DNA from: an uncultured Aquimonas sp.
GTDB taxonomy: Bacteria; Pseudomonadota; Gammaproteobacteria; Xanthomonadales; Xanthomonadaceae
Assembly (NCBI RefSeq): GCF_937888285.1
Contig: NZ_CALART010000098.1
Location: 13,697-77,696, forward strand
DNA: 64,000 nucleotides
Direction of reading: 5' to 3'
Part shown: one piece after another, positions 1 to 8,974 of the stretch
Layout: each line of letters opens with the position of its first letter
Numbering within the stretch: position 1 is the first letter of the stretch
The notes under the pieces: model-generated
Told to the model about the DNA's origin: nothing
Databases searched by the model: none
The model's input: the letters and a program-made list of their open reading frames with translations, nothing else
Made by a program: the position numbers and the translations under genes

Positions 1-311
1 GCAACCTTGCCGGCGAGGCCGCTGTGATCCGTAATCGCCGTGCAGCCGCGGGTCACCGCTTCGGAGAAAGCGAACCAGGGCCAGAAGCCGAGCGCGAGGA
101 AGACCAGGTAGGTGCTGCCCTCAAGACCCGGCACGCGGGCCTTGAGGATGTGCACGAAGACCAGATTGAACACGGCGAGCTGCAGAAGCGGCGCCAGAAC
201 CGCCCAGGCGATGCCGAGCAGGTTGCCGGAGAAGCGCTGCCGAAGGTCCTGGCGGACGAACAGTCGGAACAGCGCGAGACGCTCGCTGAGTGCCAGCGTA
301 GTGAGGCTCAC
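1..311 (-). CDS. ABC-2 type transporter permease, polysaccharide-export type (partial, N-terminus)
   Basis: Runs off the left edge; 103 codons are visible from a GTG start. The N-terminus has the cytoplasmic segment RQDLRQRFSGNLLGIAW followed by hydrophobic helices (APLLQLAVFNLVFVHIL and TYLVFLALGFWPWFAF). This is the pattern of Wzm/TagG-type permeases that export O-antigen, capsule or teichoic-acid-like polymers with an ATPase partner. The start lies 22 bp after the stop of the prolyl isomerase gene on the same strand, with a GAGGTGA ribosome-binding sequence, so the two are probably co-transcribed. The ATPase partner and substrate lie outside the window. The family call rests on the N-terminal third only. 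Confidence 0.72.
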   Translation of the reverse strand, partial: MSLTTLALSERLALFRLFVRQDLRQRFSGNLLGIAWAVLAPLLQLAVFNLVFVHILKARVPGLEGSTYLVFLALGFWPWFAFSEAVTRGCTAITDHSGLAGKV

Positions 312-333
312 GGCTCGGCCCGCGTCACCTCGC

Positions 334-1335
334 TCAGGGGGTTTCAGCGTCGGGCGTGGCGTCTTCCGGCTGCGGTTCGCTGCCATCAAGGGCTGGCGCA
401 AGGATGCCTTCGGCGGCGCGTTCGTAGCGGGAACGCAGCTGGGCAACGACCAGCGGATTCGCCTCGACAGGCAGGCTCTGCAGTTCCGCCAGCTGGGAGG
501 CACGACGCTCGTTGAGGAAGCGCTGGCGCTGCTCCTCGACAAGGGTTGTCTTGACTTCTTCCCATGTCTGGAGCTTCGGTTCCGTCCGCTTCATCAGGCG
601 CACCACATGGAACCCGTAGTTGGTCTGAATGAGCTCTGAGACCTGCCCGACTTCGGTCAGTTTGAATACCACCTCTTCGAATGGCTTTTCGGTCACGCCC
701 GGGATGATGTCATTCAGGATGCCGCCCCCCACTATCCGGGGATCAGCGGCTTCATCGCTGTACTCCATGAACAGCTCCTGGAAATCGCGCTCACCCGCGA
801 CCAGAGCTGCACGGGCGGCCTGCGCGCGCTCCCGCGCTGCTGCTTCACCTCGGCCTCCGATCCGGACCAGGATATGCTCCAGTTGGAGGGTGACTGGACG
901 CCTGAATCGATGCGGGTGCGAGCGATAGATCTCCTCGGCCAGCACCTCGAAATCGGGTAGGTTCTCCAGCAGTTTGTCTTCGTGCAGATTGCGCGCCCTT
1001 CTGGCGAGCCAATCCTCGCGGGCCGCAGCAAGCTGGGTATCAAGGAAGGGATCGGTATCGACGCCTGCGGCCAGCGCTTGCTGGGTGAGCTGCTTGTTGA
1101 TCAACAAGCCGTAAACGACCTCTTCAAGACGCTCGGGATTGTCCAGGTAGCGTGCCCTCAAGGCCTTGGGCAGTGCCATCACCTGTGCATCGACCTCATG
1201 GAGGGTGACGCTGACGCCGCCCCGCGCGACCACGACGACCTCACGCGGATCCTTGGGCGCAATCGGTTGGGCGTATGCCGATCCTGCGGAAGCAAGAACC
1301 AGAGTAGCGAAGAGCAGCAGTGCATTGCGAAGCAT
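334..1335 (-). CDS. Periplasmic parvulin-type peptidyl-prolyl cis-trans isomerase
   Basis: A 333-residue protein. I chose the ATG at 1335 because a classical signal peptide follows at once (MLRNALLLFATLVLASAGSA, cleavage near AYA-Q at residue 23). The open frame extends 25 codons further upstream but without a signal sequence. A SurA/PpiD-like N-terminal helical region (about 40-140) precedes one PpiC rotamase domain (about 147-255: LEHILVR, then YGFHVVRL). The C-terminus is acidic and proline-rich. It should fold exported proteins. It sits directly upstream of a polysaccharide-export permease; exopolysaccharide loci sometimes carry their own isomerase (EpsD-like), so a role there is possible but inferred. 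Confidence 0.88.
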   Translation of the reverse strand: MLRNALLLFATLVLASAGSAYAQPIAPKDPREVVVVARGGVSVTLHEVDAQVMALPKALRARYLDNPERLEEVVYGLLINKQLTQQALAAGVDTDPFLDTQLAAAREDWLARRARNLHEDKLLENLPDFEVLAEEIYRSHPHRFRRPVTLQLEHILVRIGGRGEAAARERAQAARAALVAGERDFQELFMEYSDEAADPRIVGGGILNDIIPGVTEKPFEEVVFKLTEVGQVSELIQTNYGFHVVRLMKRTEPKLQTWEEVKTTLVEEQRQRFLNERRASQLAELQSLPVEANPLVVAQLRSRYERAAEGILAPALDGSEPQPEDATPDAETP

Positions 1336-1651
1336 GGATGTGCCTGTTCTTTCTGTCTGATGTGTTTCAAGTGCGCGATGCGCAATGCGCAATCTGCGGG
1401 CGTGGTGCATGCCTTGCGCCCATGAGACTCGACGGCAGCGTGCTGCTGCTGGCCAGGTTCACGAGGGTGACGCTCGTCGTTGCAAGACCAAGTGGTACGA
1501 GCGAGCCGAACCTTGGATCTAACAGTCAGCGCCGAGGTCCTGACGCTGACGCTGCGGCAGTGCGGTGCCACAGCCGCATCTGTTGAAGCCGTCTTCCAAC
1601 GCATACCGGGCCGCGCGTCATCACGCGGCCCGGTCGGTCAAGGCTGCTGGC
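1336..1651. other. Intergenic region with one GC-rich inverted repeat
   Basis: No convincing gene. It must hold the promoter of the prolyl isomerase gene (minus strand). An 11-bp inverted repeat at 1605-1634 (ACCGGGCCGCG / CGCGGCCCGGT) lies just beyond the stop of the secreted protein gene at 1652 and could end its transcript. It lacks a T tract on the minus strand, so it would be an atypical terminator. Confidence 0.5.
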
Positions 1652-2797
1652 TTAGGGCGTGCTGAGTACGCTGACCTGAATCATGGTTTCACAGTACTGG
1701 CGACCACCGTCACAGGCCGTCTGAGTCAGGTTCAGTTCACCGCCATTCAGAAGCGTTGCCGGGTTATTCATCATGAACGTGAGCCAGTAGGTCTGGCCCG
1801 GCGTCACCTTGCAGGCCGATGCTGGTGCGCTAGCCAAGGTGGTGAAGCGGAACACGTCCTCGTAAAGCAGCGCCGATCTGCATACGCGCAGCAGCTGATC
1901 GGGGGAGCCCGGGGCGATCGGCCGGACATCGCCTGCGCAGGGGCTGATCGACATGAAGTTGCCGCCCGCGCGCGATGGATCTCCGAAGTAGCCCGCCGCG
2001 GCCACTGCCTGTGCAGTGGCGTGGTTAAACACGTAGGTCTTGCCCGGCTCAGGCACGATGGGCACCGTGATATACATCGCAGCGGCGCTCGCGCCTGGGA
2101 AAGAGCGACCGATGGTATAGGAGCCGACCGGATTGAGGTAGCCAGGTGCGTTCGGGAACGGCCCCACCCGGAACAGGTCATTCCAGGTCAACACATAGCG
2201 GGTAAAGCCCTGGGGCCGAATCAAAGGATCCGGGGGCAACTCGCACAGGTCGGGATTGACACCTACCGCTGCCGCAACCACGAAGCGGAGCTGGGTTGCG
2301 GTGGGTGCTGCGCCCGCCTGGTTGTAGCAGCGCAGCCCCAGGGTGACCTCGCCACTGCCGGAGAACTGCACATTGGCGACGCTGCTTGCCGCCGGTGCGA
2401 ACACATTCAACCAGCCACTGGCTCCTGAAGCAGGCGTTGCGCTGGCGATGCAGACATCAGCGGAGTTGGTGATCGCGCGAGTCACCGCGACCTGCTGGCC
2501 GGCATTGACCTCGAAACGACCTTGCGAATCCTGGGTCAGCCCGGTCACGCTGAGCGTCACTGCCGGCACCTGCTGGTTCACAGGGGGGCTGACGCCCTGG
2601 CAGACGGTGGTTCCGGTCTGGAACAGGCAGGTCGCCTGCACCGAGCCGTCGTCGGCGACCGTCACAGGCTGCGACACGTCAAGGGGAATAGGGGAAAGGC
2701 TGGAGCCACGAAAGGTCAGGGAAGATTGCGCCTGCACTGCCGTCGCTCCGAAGAGGAGCCCGACGGAGGTGGCGAGCACGCTGAATTTAAAGCTCAT
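1652..2797 (-). CDS. Secreted protein of unknown function
   Basis: 381 residues from ATG 2797. An ATG-like start eight codons earlier is possible, but the signal peptide MSFKFSVLATSVGLLFGATA with cleavage after VQA begins here. The mature protein is rich in Ala, Gly, Ser, Val and Thr, with paired cysteines (ATCLFQTGTTVC, CIASAT, LRCYNQ, PCAGD, TACDGGRQYC) suggesting disulphide-bonded beta domains exported to the periplasm or outside. I recognise no catalytic motif. A strong inverted repeat lies upstream at 2881-2908, so it is probably transcribed separately from the gene before it. Function unknown. Confidence 0.75.
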   Translation of the reverse strand: MSFKFSVLATSVGLLFGATAVQAQSSLTFRGSSLSPIPLDVSQPVTVADDGSVQATCLFQTGTTVCQGVSPPVNQQVPAVTLSVTGLTQDSQGRFEVNAGQQVAVTRAITNSADVCIASATPASGASGWLNVFAPAASSVANVQFSGSGEVTLGLRCYNQAGAAPTATQLRFVVAAAVGVNPDLCELPPDPLIRPQGFTRYVLTWNDLFRVGPFPNAPGYLNPVGSYTIGRSFPGASAAAMYITVPIVPEPGKTYVFNHATAQAVAAAGYFGDPSRAGGNFMSISPCAGDVRPIAPGSPDQLLRVCRSALLYEDVFRFTTLASAPASACKVTPGQTYWLTFMMNNPATLLNGGELNLTQTACDGGRQYCETMIQVSVLSTP

Positions 2798-2880
2798 GAA
2801 GCACTCCGATTGAGCCGGCACGGTGGTGCGCCGGACGTACGCTAGCTTGTTCCTGCGGACTTAATCCGCACTGAATACAC

Positions 2881-2908
2881 ACAAAGGGGGCCCGAGGGCC
2901 CCCTTTGT
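2881..2908 (-). terminator. Terminator-like hairpin
   Basis: Perfect 13-bp inverted repeat, ACAAAGGGGGCCC / GGGCCCCCTTTGT, with a GA loop. It lies 22 bp beyond the stop codon of the minus-strand gene ending at 2931. The T tract after it is weak (TGTGTATTC), but the stem is very stable. Confidence 0.7.
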
Positions 2909-2930
2909 GAGTCACGCGTTGACCGCCGTA

Positions 2931-4547
2931 TTACAGCGCGGAGGTCGGTGCGCGCCACACCGGCGTGGTCGCCGGCGGGGTGGTGGTGGAGCCCGGCACG
3001 TTCACGATCTGGGTCGAGATGTCGGCAACCAGGCGATCGGCGCGGTGCTTGTGCACGATCGAGTAGTTGGCCAGCACGCCCGGAGTACCCGTACCGGCGT
3101 AGTTGGCAGCCCAGAAGCCGGTGACCGGCAGACCCACCAGAGCGATGGTGTTCTGCGCGGTCGCGGTCGGGGTGGCCAGCGGCAGGAAGTTCTGGGTGAA
3201 CGAAGCCGGATCCTGGTCGCCCAGACGGATGCGCGCCCAGCCCTCGAGAGCGTTACCAGTGGCGATGTTGCGGCCGTAGTAGGAGCCCAGCACGCCGGTG
3301 CGGTTGCCATTGGTGCGGTAATCACCAATGTTCGTCTGGTTGAAGGTCACGACCTGAGCCTCGAAGCACAGCTGCGGGTTGGTCGAGGTCTGGCCCGGGG
3401 GGGGCGGCGAGAAGCCGGTGCCGCCCGGAGCCACGGCGCTCTCTTCGCGGTTCCAGAAGGTGATCTGGACAGTCTCACACGCACCACCGTTGGTGATGTT
3501 GTAAGCGGTGCGGAACGGCAGGCGCGCCGGCTGAGCCTGGCGGATGTGCAGACGCTTGGTCGGGAAGGTGATCACCCACTCCGACTGCACCGACAGGTTG
3601 GCCGAGGTGCGGCTGGCGAACTCGTTGTAGATCTCGTTGTGCATGAACACAGCCGAGACCGCCTTCAGGCCCGCGCCAGCGCCCACGAACGGGAACTGGG
3701 TCAGGGTGCCGTTGCTGAACACGATGGCGGTGGCGTCACCGAAATCGTTGGTCTGCGCCTGCGCCAGGCTGGGAAGCACCGAACCCGGGTTGGTGTGCAG
3801 GTTGCCCGTGGCCGAGATGTAGAAGCCTTCGATCGCATCAGCGTTGTAGCTGATGTTGGTGCCGTTCGCCGGGTTGACGATTTCGGCGCCACCGAACAGA
3901 CCGCCCGACGGCGGGTTCATCTGCACGGAAGCGTCGGCCAGCCAGATGCCGGTGCCGCCCGGCGACCAGGCGCTGTCCAGCACGTTGCAGTTGGCGGGGA
4001 CGCCAGCCGGGCTGTGCTTGGCAGCGTTGGCGAACGAACCACCAGCGGTCAGATAGCCCATCTCGATGATTTCGAGGTGGCCTTCACGCGTACGGCTCAG
4101 CTCCCACGGGCCGGTGACCTTCACGTCGCCGGTGGCGTACTGGAAGTTCTTGAACGGCTCGCCGGCGGCCGGAATGGCCGGCACGGTGCAGCTCGTGTCG
4201 CTGGTGAAGATGCGTGCCGGCGGAGCAGCGGCCGGATCGGTGCCCTCGGCGCCGTCGGAGACGATCGCCGCGGTCCACACGTCGAACGGCGACATGTACA
4301 GGTTGAAGTCGAGGACTTCCTGCGAGTCACGACCTTCCAGGAAGCGGACCTTGACGGCCTTGGTCTGGTTGGTGGTGTTGACGACCGAGATCAGGGTGTT
4401 GTTGCCCTTGTTCACGGTGTAGTACGGGTAGATCAGGGCCTGGCCCAGACCGTCCGGGTTGATGTTGACGGCGTTGGACACGCTCACCAGACCGGCGGCG
4501 CCAACGATACCAGCGACCACGGCGGTGGTCAGAGAACTCTTTTTCAT
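2931..4547 (-). CDS. Exported surface-type protein of unknown function
   Basis: 538 residues from ATG 4547, preceded by AGGAGT. The frame is open another 81 codons upstream, but that part is basic, low-quality sequence. The signal peptide is MKKSSLTTAVVAGIVGAAGL, with cleavage near SNA. The mature start NPDGLGQALIYPYYTV matches a conserved opening I associate with uncharacterised secreted or cell-surface proteins of proteobacteria. The rest is Asn/Thr/Ala-rich with beta character and a few cysteines (TSCTVP, ANCNVL, GACETV, QLCFEA). It has its own strong ribosome-binding site and a downstream hairpin, so it is probably a well-expressed single gene. The family link is from memory; the function is unknown. 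Confidence 0.78.
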   Translation of the reverse strand: MKKSSLTTAVVAGIVGAAGLVSVSNAVNINPDGLGQALIYPYYTVNKGNNTLISVVNTTNQTKAVKVRFLEGRDSQEVLDFNLYMSPFDVWTAAIVSDGAEGTDPAAAPPARIFTSDTSCTVPAIPAAGEPFKNFQYATGDVKVTGPWELSRTREGHLEIIEMGYLTAGGSFANAAKHSPAGVPANCNVLDSAWSPGGTGIWLADASVQMNPPSGGLFGGAEIVNPANGTNISYNADAIEGFYISATGNLHTNPGSVLPSLAQAQTNDFGDATAIVFSNGTLTQFPFVGAGAGLKAVSAVFMHNEIYNEFASRTSANLSVQSEWVITFPTKRLHIRQAQPARLPFRTAYNITNGGACETVQITFWNREESAVAPGGTGFSPPPPGQTSTNPQLCFEAQVVTFNQTNIGDYRTNGNRTGVLGSYYGRNIATGNALEGWARIRLGDQDPASFTQNFLPLATPTATAQNTIALVGLPVTGFWAANYAGTGTPGVLANYSIVHKHRADRLVADISTQIVNVPGSTTTPPATTPVWRAPTSAL

Positions 4548-4807
4548 CACAACACTCCTAAATTCAACCACAGGGCTTTTGTGCTTTTGCCAACCGACCA
4601 ACCGCACGCCATGACGGCGGTGTTCCACCCGCCTTACATGGGCGAGGTTAGACAAGAGCGCTGGCAGTCTGCCACATCGATCCAGCACGCGCAACGCCGC
4701 CTGAGGGCGGCGCTGCAGGGGTGGAACGATGTGTCTGACACCGGCTCCGCCCCGCCCGGGAGCCGGCTTCCAGAACCATGGCCGCGCCAACGGCGCGACC
4801 CGCGAAC

Positions 4808-5254
4808 TCAGCCCGAGACGTCTTCGGGCACGTAGTACCAGGTGTCGCCGGACTTGATCCAGCGCTCGGTGACGAACCCATGGGACTGCAGTTCGCCGAC
4901 GCCGATCTGCCGCGACATCACTTTGAAGAGCACCTTGAGGTTGACCTCGCAGAAGCTGCCCTCGTCGATGCAGCGGTGCGAGTCGTAGGTGGCACTCAGC
5001 CAGGTCACCGGACGCGTGGTCATCTGCGTCACGTAATCCTCGCGCACGCGTGTGGCGCGGTAGCCCGGGCTCAGGTATTCCCAGGCCTGGTCGGCGCGCT
5101 TGGCGATGAGGTGCTCCCAGCGCTCGATCGGACGCGTGGTCAGCTGTTCCTCGTCACTCAGGGCAGCAGGCGTGGCCTTGGTGCCGCCGCCGGCCGCACA
5201 GGCGGCCAGCAGGGGTAGCAACAGGGCGAGGGTGGCAAGACGCAGGGGGGACAT
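4808..5254 (-). CDS. Small outer-membrane-type lipoprotein of unknown function
   Basis: 148 residues. The N-terminus MSPLRLATLALLLPLLAAC is a lipoprotein signal with lipobox LAAC, so the mature protein should be acylated at Cys19. The remainder (IERWEHLIAKRADQAWEYLS, then CIDEGSFCEVNLK and WYYVPED) resembles the small alpha/beta lipoproteins that sit near secretion or envelope genes. It shares its general layout (lipobox, then a domain ending in a Trp-rich strand) with the lipoprotein at 46509-46934. It lies 39 bp downstream of gspD's stop only in map order; both are read leftwards, so gspD lies upstream of it. A role in the T2SS is not established. Confidence 0.8.
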   Translation of the reverse strand: MSPLRLATLALLLPLLAACAAGGGTKATPAALSDEEQLTTRPIERWEHLIAKRADQAWEYLSPGYRATRVREDYVTQMTTRPVTWLSATYDSHRCIDEGSFCEVNLKVLFKVMSRQIGVGELQSHGFVTERWIKSGDTWYYVPEDVSG

Positions 5255-5293
5255 TCGTGCTCCTTATAGATAGGTGTGTCGGTACGCGCCGGC

Positions 5294-7549
5294 TCAAGGC
5301 TGATCGGCGGCGGGGGTGTCGTTGATCACGCGCAGCGGCTGCAGGCCGCGGAACTGGCGCATGTAGTCATCCGTCAACTTGCGCGCGTCGTCGGAATTGG
5401 TCACCACGCGCGGGGTGATCACAACCAACAGCTCGGTGCGCAGGTCTTCGCGCTTCTTGTTGCCGAACAGACCACCCACCACAGGAATGCGGCTGAGGAA
5501 AGGCAGGCCGTTGGAACTGCGGGTATCGGTCTGCTGGATCAGGCCGCCAAGGATGATGGTCTCGCCCGACTGCACGGCGATCTCGCTGGAGATGTTGCGA
5601 GTCGAGATCTCGCGATTGCCACCTTCCGTGGCTGCGCCGGGCGAGCTGTCCTCCTGCTGCACCTCCATGAACACGAGGCCGCCGGGATTAACGCGCGGGG
5701 TGACGTTGAGGGTGATGCCGGTCTGCAGGTACTGGGTATAGCTGCTGGTACCGAGGTTTCCTCCGACGCCGCCGCCGGGTACGCCGATCGACACGCTGTT
5801 GACCGGGATCTGTTGGCCAACATTGATGGTCGCGCTCTTGTTGTTCAGCACCAGCAGCGAAGGGGAGGACAGAACTTTGGCATTGGTAACCGTCTGCAGC
5901 AGGTCCAGAGCGGCCGAAGCATTTGGTCCAACAAAGTTCCACAGCGAGCGCCCGCCCTGAATGCGTCCACTCACGCTGCTCCAACTGTTGCGCGCAGCTG
6001 CAGCTTCCGCGAAGGCCTCCGGCACCAGGCCCTCGAAGAAGGAGCTCACGCCGTACTCAAGCGCGTCGTTGAGGGTGACCGAAACGATCTTCGCCTCGAT
6101 ATGCACCTGCAGCGGGATCTGGTCCAGGCGCTCGATTACTCGACGGATCGACTCCCACTGCTGGCTGGTCGCCTTGACCAGGAGCTGGTTGTTCTCCTCG
6201 ATCGCCGAGACCCGCACGTTCTCTTCGGAACCAAGCGCAATGCCGCCGGCAGCGTCAACCACCGGCCCTGACACGCCGTCCACGCCCGGAATTCCGCTGC
6301 CGCCGCCGGATGAGGGCGGGCTGGCGGTGCCGAAGGCGAGCTCGGTGGCATCCACGCGTGCCGGCTGCGGATTATTGTCGAAGCGCGGCTGCTCGCCGCG
6401 GCCCAGGGTGCTTGCGCGGACGGGGTCAAGACCTGGAGCCACCGAGCCAGACTGGCTGGCGCGCGGCTGGCGAGGCTGACCACCAAAGATCTCGCCCAGC
6501 GTGCCGGCGAGATCGGTCGCCTTGACGTTCTTGACGTCATAGACGTACAGGCGCGATCCGCTCTGGCTGCCGCCGGCGTCAAGCCGCTCGATCCATTCCT
6601 GGACCTGGGTCAGGTAGCGCGGCTGCGGGGTGATCACGATGATCGAGTTCACCCCCTCCAGGGGAATGAAGCGGAACATTCCGGACAGCGGTGTGCCCGC
6701 CCCCTCGCCGAACACCTTCTCAAGCTCGGTGACCACCTTCGCGGCCTCGGCCTGCTCCAGGCGATAGGTGCCCACCGACATGCCGGCCAGCCAGTCGACA
6801 TCGAAGATCTCGACGGTCTGCAGGTAGTTGGCGAGCTCGGCGGCCGTACCGGCCAGTACCAGCATGTTGCGCGCGGGGTCGACGTTGATGATGCCTTCCG
6901 GCTTGGCGTAGGGCTTCAGCAGCTTCTCCATCTCGACCGCCGAGATGAACTGCAGCGGCACGGCGCGGACTTCATAGCCACGCGCGCTGCCGGCCGGGCC
7001 GGTGCGCGGAGTCAGGTTGCCGGGCAGCGCCTGCGCCACCGGCAGGATGGTGTAGCGGCCGTCCTGCCAGACCGCCGTGGCGTTGTTCCAGCGCAGCAGC
7101 ATCTCCAGGATCGACAGCGCCTGGTCGCCGCGCAGCGGCTTGGCGGTCGAGAAGGTGACCGTGCCCTGCACGCCGGGCGCGATGACGTAGTTCTCCTGCA
7201 GGAAGTCGCCGAGGATGGCCTTGACCACCGCATGCAGGGACTCGCCCTCGAAGTTGAAGGTCACTTCGCCGCTGGCGCCGGCACCGGCCGGGCCGCGGCT
7301 GGCCAGATCCCGGTTGATGAAGCTGCCGGACCCCAGGCGCACGGCCTCCTTGGCCTGCTCTTCCTTCGACTCGCCAGCGCTTCCGGACTCTGATTCCTCC
7401 AGCCCCTCGGGCAGAGGCAGCGACTGTGCGACCGGCTGGCTGGGCTGCGGCCGGGACTGCAGGGGCGCATAGGTTCCGCCGGTGCTGGCGCAGCCGCCGA
7501 GGAACACGAGGCTCGCACAGGCGAGCAGTCCGATGATGCGTTGGCTCAC
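5294..7549 (-). CDS. gspD: T2SS outer-membrane secretin GspD/XpsD, lipoprotein form
   Basis: 751 residues forming the outer-membrane channel of the type II secretion system. I start at GTG 7549: it follows AGGAGT at seven bases and yields a signal ending LVFLGGC, a lipobox with Cys20. An ATG at 7663 would add 38 residues and overlap the upstream gene. An N0 domain (VTFNFEGESLHAVVKAILGD) and N1-N3 repeats (VRAVPLQFISAVEMEKLL) are visible. A low-complexity insert rich in Gly/Ser/Pro precedes the secretin barrel (VLSSPSLLVLNNKSATINVG, then GITLNVTPRV). A lipidated secretin is known from Xanthomonas XpsD. It is last in the gspE-to-D gene order, as in xps loci. Confidence 0.95.
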   Translation of the reverse strand: MSQRIIGLLACASLVFLGGCASTGGTYAPLQSRPQPSQPVAQSLPLPEGLEESESGSAGESKEEQAKEAVRLGSGSFINRDLASRGPAGAGASGEVTFNFEGESLHAVVKAILGDFLQENYVIAPGVQGTVTFSTAKPLRGDQALSILEMLLRWNNATAVWQDGRYTILPVAQALPGNLTPRTGPAGSARGYEVRAVPLQFISAVEMEKLLKPYAKPEGIINVDPARNMLVLAGTAAELANYLQTVEIFDVDWLAGMSVGTYRLEQAEAAKVVTELEKVFGEGAGTPLSGMFRFIPLEGVNSIIVITPQPRYLTQVQEWIERLDAGGSQSGSRLYVYDVKNVKATDLAGTLGEIFGGQPRQPRASQSGSVAPGLDPVRASTLGRGEQPRFDNNPQPARVDATELAFGTASPPSSGGGSGIPGVDGVSGPVVDAAGGIALGSEENVRVSAIEENNQLLVKATSQQWESIRRVIERLDQIPLQVHIEAKIVSVTLNDALEYGVSSFFEGLVPEAFAEAAAARNSWSSVSGRIQGGRSLWNFVGPNASAALDLLQTVTNAKVLSSPSLLVLNNKSATINVGQQIPVNSVSIGVPGGGVGGNLGTSSYTQYLQTGITLNVTPRVNPGGLVFMEVQQEDSSPGAATEGGNREISTRNISSEIAVQSGETIILGGLIQQTDTRSSNGLPFLSRIPVVGGLFGNKKREDLRTELLVVITPRVVTNSDDARKLTDDYMRQFRGLQPLRVINDTPAADQP

Positions 7550-7649
7550 GCGAAAGACTCCTGCTGCGGGAGCAGCGAGCGCTGCCCCGGACTTGGGGAC
7601 GGCGACAGAACGCGCGCCCTGGTAAAGGTTCCCACCGGCGAGGGCGGAA

Positions 7650-8372
7650 TCACTGGCGTGCACGCTCGGCCTCCTCGCGCATCTGCCGACGCCGCTCTTC
7701 GATCCGACGTCGGATCATCTCGGCGCGCGCCTCCGGGGTATCTGCGGCCGCCTGCTGCGGCTGACCGTCGGCCCCGACCACGGGGGCGGAGCCATCCTGC
7801 GGGGCCGCAGCCTGCGCAGGCGCGACATCAATGGGTGTCGGCGGCTGGCCGCCGGTGCCGTCGAACACGCGCAGCTCGAAGGACTTGCGGCCGCCGCCGC
7901 CCTCGAACACGGCCCCGCGCGGCGCCAATTCGATGAGCGTCCAGCCGGCCAGCTCGGCCTGCAGGGCGGCGCCGACGGCAACGGTCTGGCTTTTGCCCGA
8001 GGGCGTGTGCTGGACGATGGCGATCTGCTTGTCGCCGCTCTTGATGACGCTGGTGAGGATGAACTCGGGGGGCGCCGGCGGCGCCGCCTCGGCCGTCTGC
8101 GCGGCATCCGGCGAAGCCACCGGCGGCAGCGGCCGGCGGTCGAAGTTGAACAGCGGGCGATCGCCGATCGCGGCGTAGGTGCCGGCGCCTTCAAGCGTGC
8201 TCACGGCCTGCTCCAGATTGATCTGCGGCAGTTCGCCGACCAGCGACGGGTCATCCGGCAGCAGGCCGTAGCGCCCGCCCAGGCCCAACACCCCGGCCAG
8301 CGCGAACAGCGCACTCCAGGCGGTCACCGCGCCAAGGGCGGCAGTCAGCAGGATCTGCGAGCGACTGGCCAT
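7650..8372 (-). CDS. gspN: T2SS inner-membrane protein XpsN (GspC-like role)
   Basis: 240 residues: a short cytoplasmic start, one transmembrane helix (about 8-30), a periplasmic region with a homology-region-like stretch (GDRPLFNFDRRPLPP, then FILTSVIKSGDKQIAIV and a small beta domain), and a long Ala/Pro/Gln-rich tail ending in an Arg/Glu-rich helix. In Xanthomonas this position between gspM and gspD is XpsN, which links the inner-membrane platform to the secretin as GspC does elsewhere. Its ATG overlaps the gspM stop by one base (TGATG), which implies translational coupling. Naming varies between gspC and gspN; the role is inferred from position and topology. Confidence 0.85.
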   Translation of the reverse strand: MASRSQILLTAALGAVTAWSALFALAGVLGLGGRYGLLPDDPSLVGELPQINLEQAVSTLEGAGTYAAIGDRPLFNFDRRPLPPVASPDAAQTAEAAPPAPPEFILTSVIKSGDKQIAIVQHTPSGKSQTVAVGAALQAELAGWTLIELAPRGAVFEGGGGRKSFELRVFDGTGGQPPTPIDVAPAQAAAPQDGSAPVVGADGQPQQAAADTPEARAEMIRRRIEERRRQMREEAERARQ

Positions 8373-8974
8373 CAGCGACCTCCCTGCGGGCGCAGATAGC
8401 CGTGCGCATTGAAGGACACGTCCACGTAGCCGATGAACACCTCGCCACCGGGATGCGAGGGCATGCGGCGGGCGACGATGTTGAGCTCGGAGAGGAACAG
8501 CTGCGGGCTGCCGCTCTCCAGTTCGTGCAGCACCGGGTACAGGTGCTCCAGCTCGCAGCGCAGCCGCACCTGGATGGTGACGCGCTCGAACTTCTCCGAC
8601 TGCTGCCCGCGGACCGGCTGGCTGTTGATGGTCAGGCAGCGCTCCGGCTGCCCCTGGCGCTCGACCGCGCTCTGGATGCGCATGATCAGCGAGGGCGCGG
8701 CGAGGTCGAAGCTGGCCTCGGACAGGAAGCCGGGGTTGCCCGCCTCGAAGGCGCGGACCTCGGCCAGGCGCGCCTCGATCTCCTCGCGCTGCGAGGCATT
8801 CGCACGCAGGCGCTGCTCCTGGGCGCGCTCCTCGATGAAGCTCTCGCGCGCCTCCAGGAAGGGCACCACGAACCACCAGTGCACGAACAGCAGGTAGAAC
8901 AGCCCGAGGACCAGGCCAAGCAGGCCCAAGGCGAGCCAGCGGCTCTGCTGCGGACTCAGCGTGGCCAGGTTCAT
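8372..8974 (-). CDS. gspM: T2SS inner-membrane protein GspM/XpsM
   Basis: 200 residues. One transmembrane helix near the N-terminus (LALGLLGLVLGLFYLLFVHW, about 14-33), then a coiled-coil (EARESFIEERAQEQRLRANA) and a ferredoxin-like periplasmic domain of PilO type. GspM binds GspL and stabilises the GspE-GspL assembly. Its start overlaps the gspL stop by four bases (ATGA) and its stop overlaps the next start, so gspL-M-N are translated as a coupled set. The length is normal for the Xanthomonas-type GspM. Confidence 0.93.
   Translation of the reverse strand: MNLATLSPQQSRWLALGLLGLVLGLFYLLFVHWWFVVPFLEARESFIEERAQEQRLRANASQREEIEARLAEVRAFEAGNPGFLSEASFDLAAPSLIMRIQSAVERQGQPERCLTINSQPVRGQQSEKFERVTIQVRLRCELEHLYPVLHELESGSPQLFLSELNIVARRMPSHPGGEVFIGYVDVSFNAHGYLRPQGGR

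Noticed and set aside
1605..1634. GC-rich hairpin as a terminator for the gene ending at 1652
   Set aside because: The stem is good but there is no T tract on the minus strand. Recorded only as an inverted repeat within the intergenic entry.
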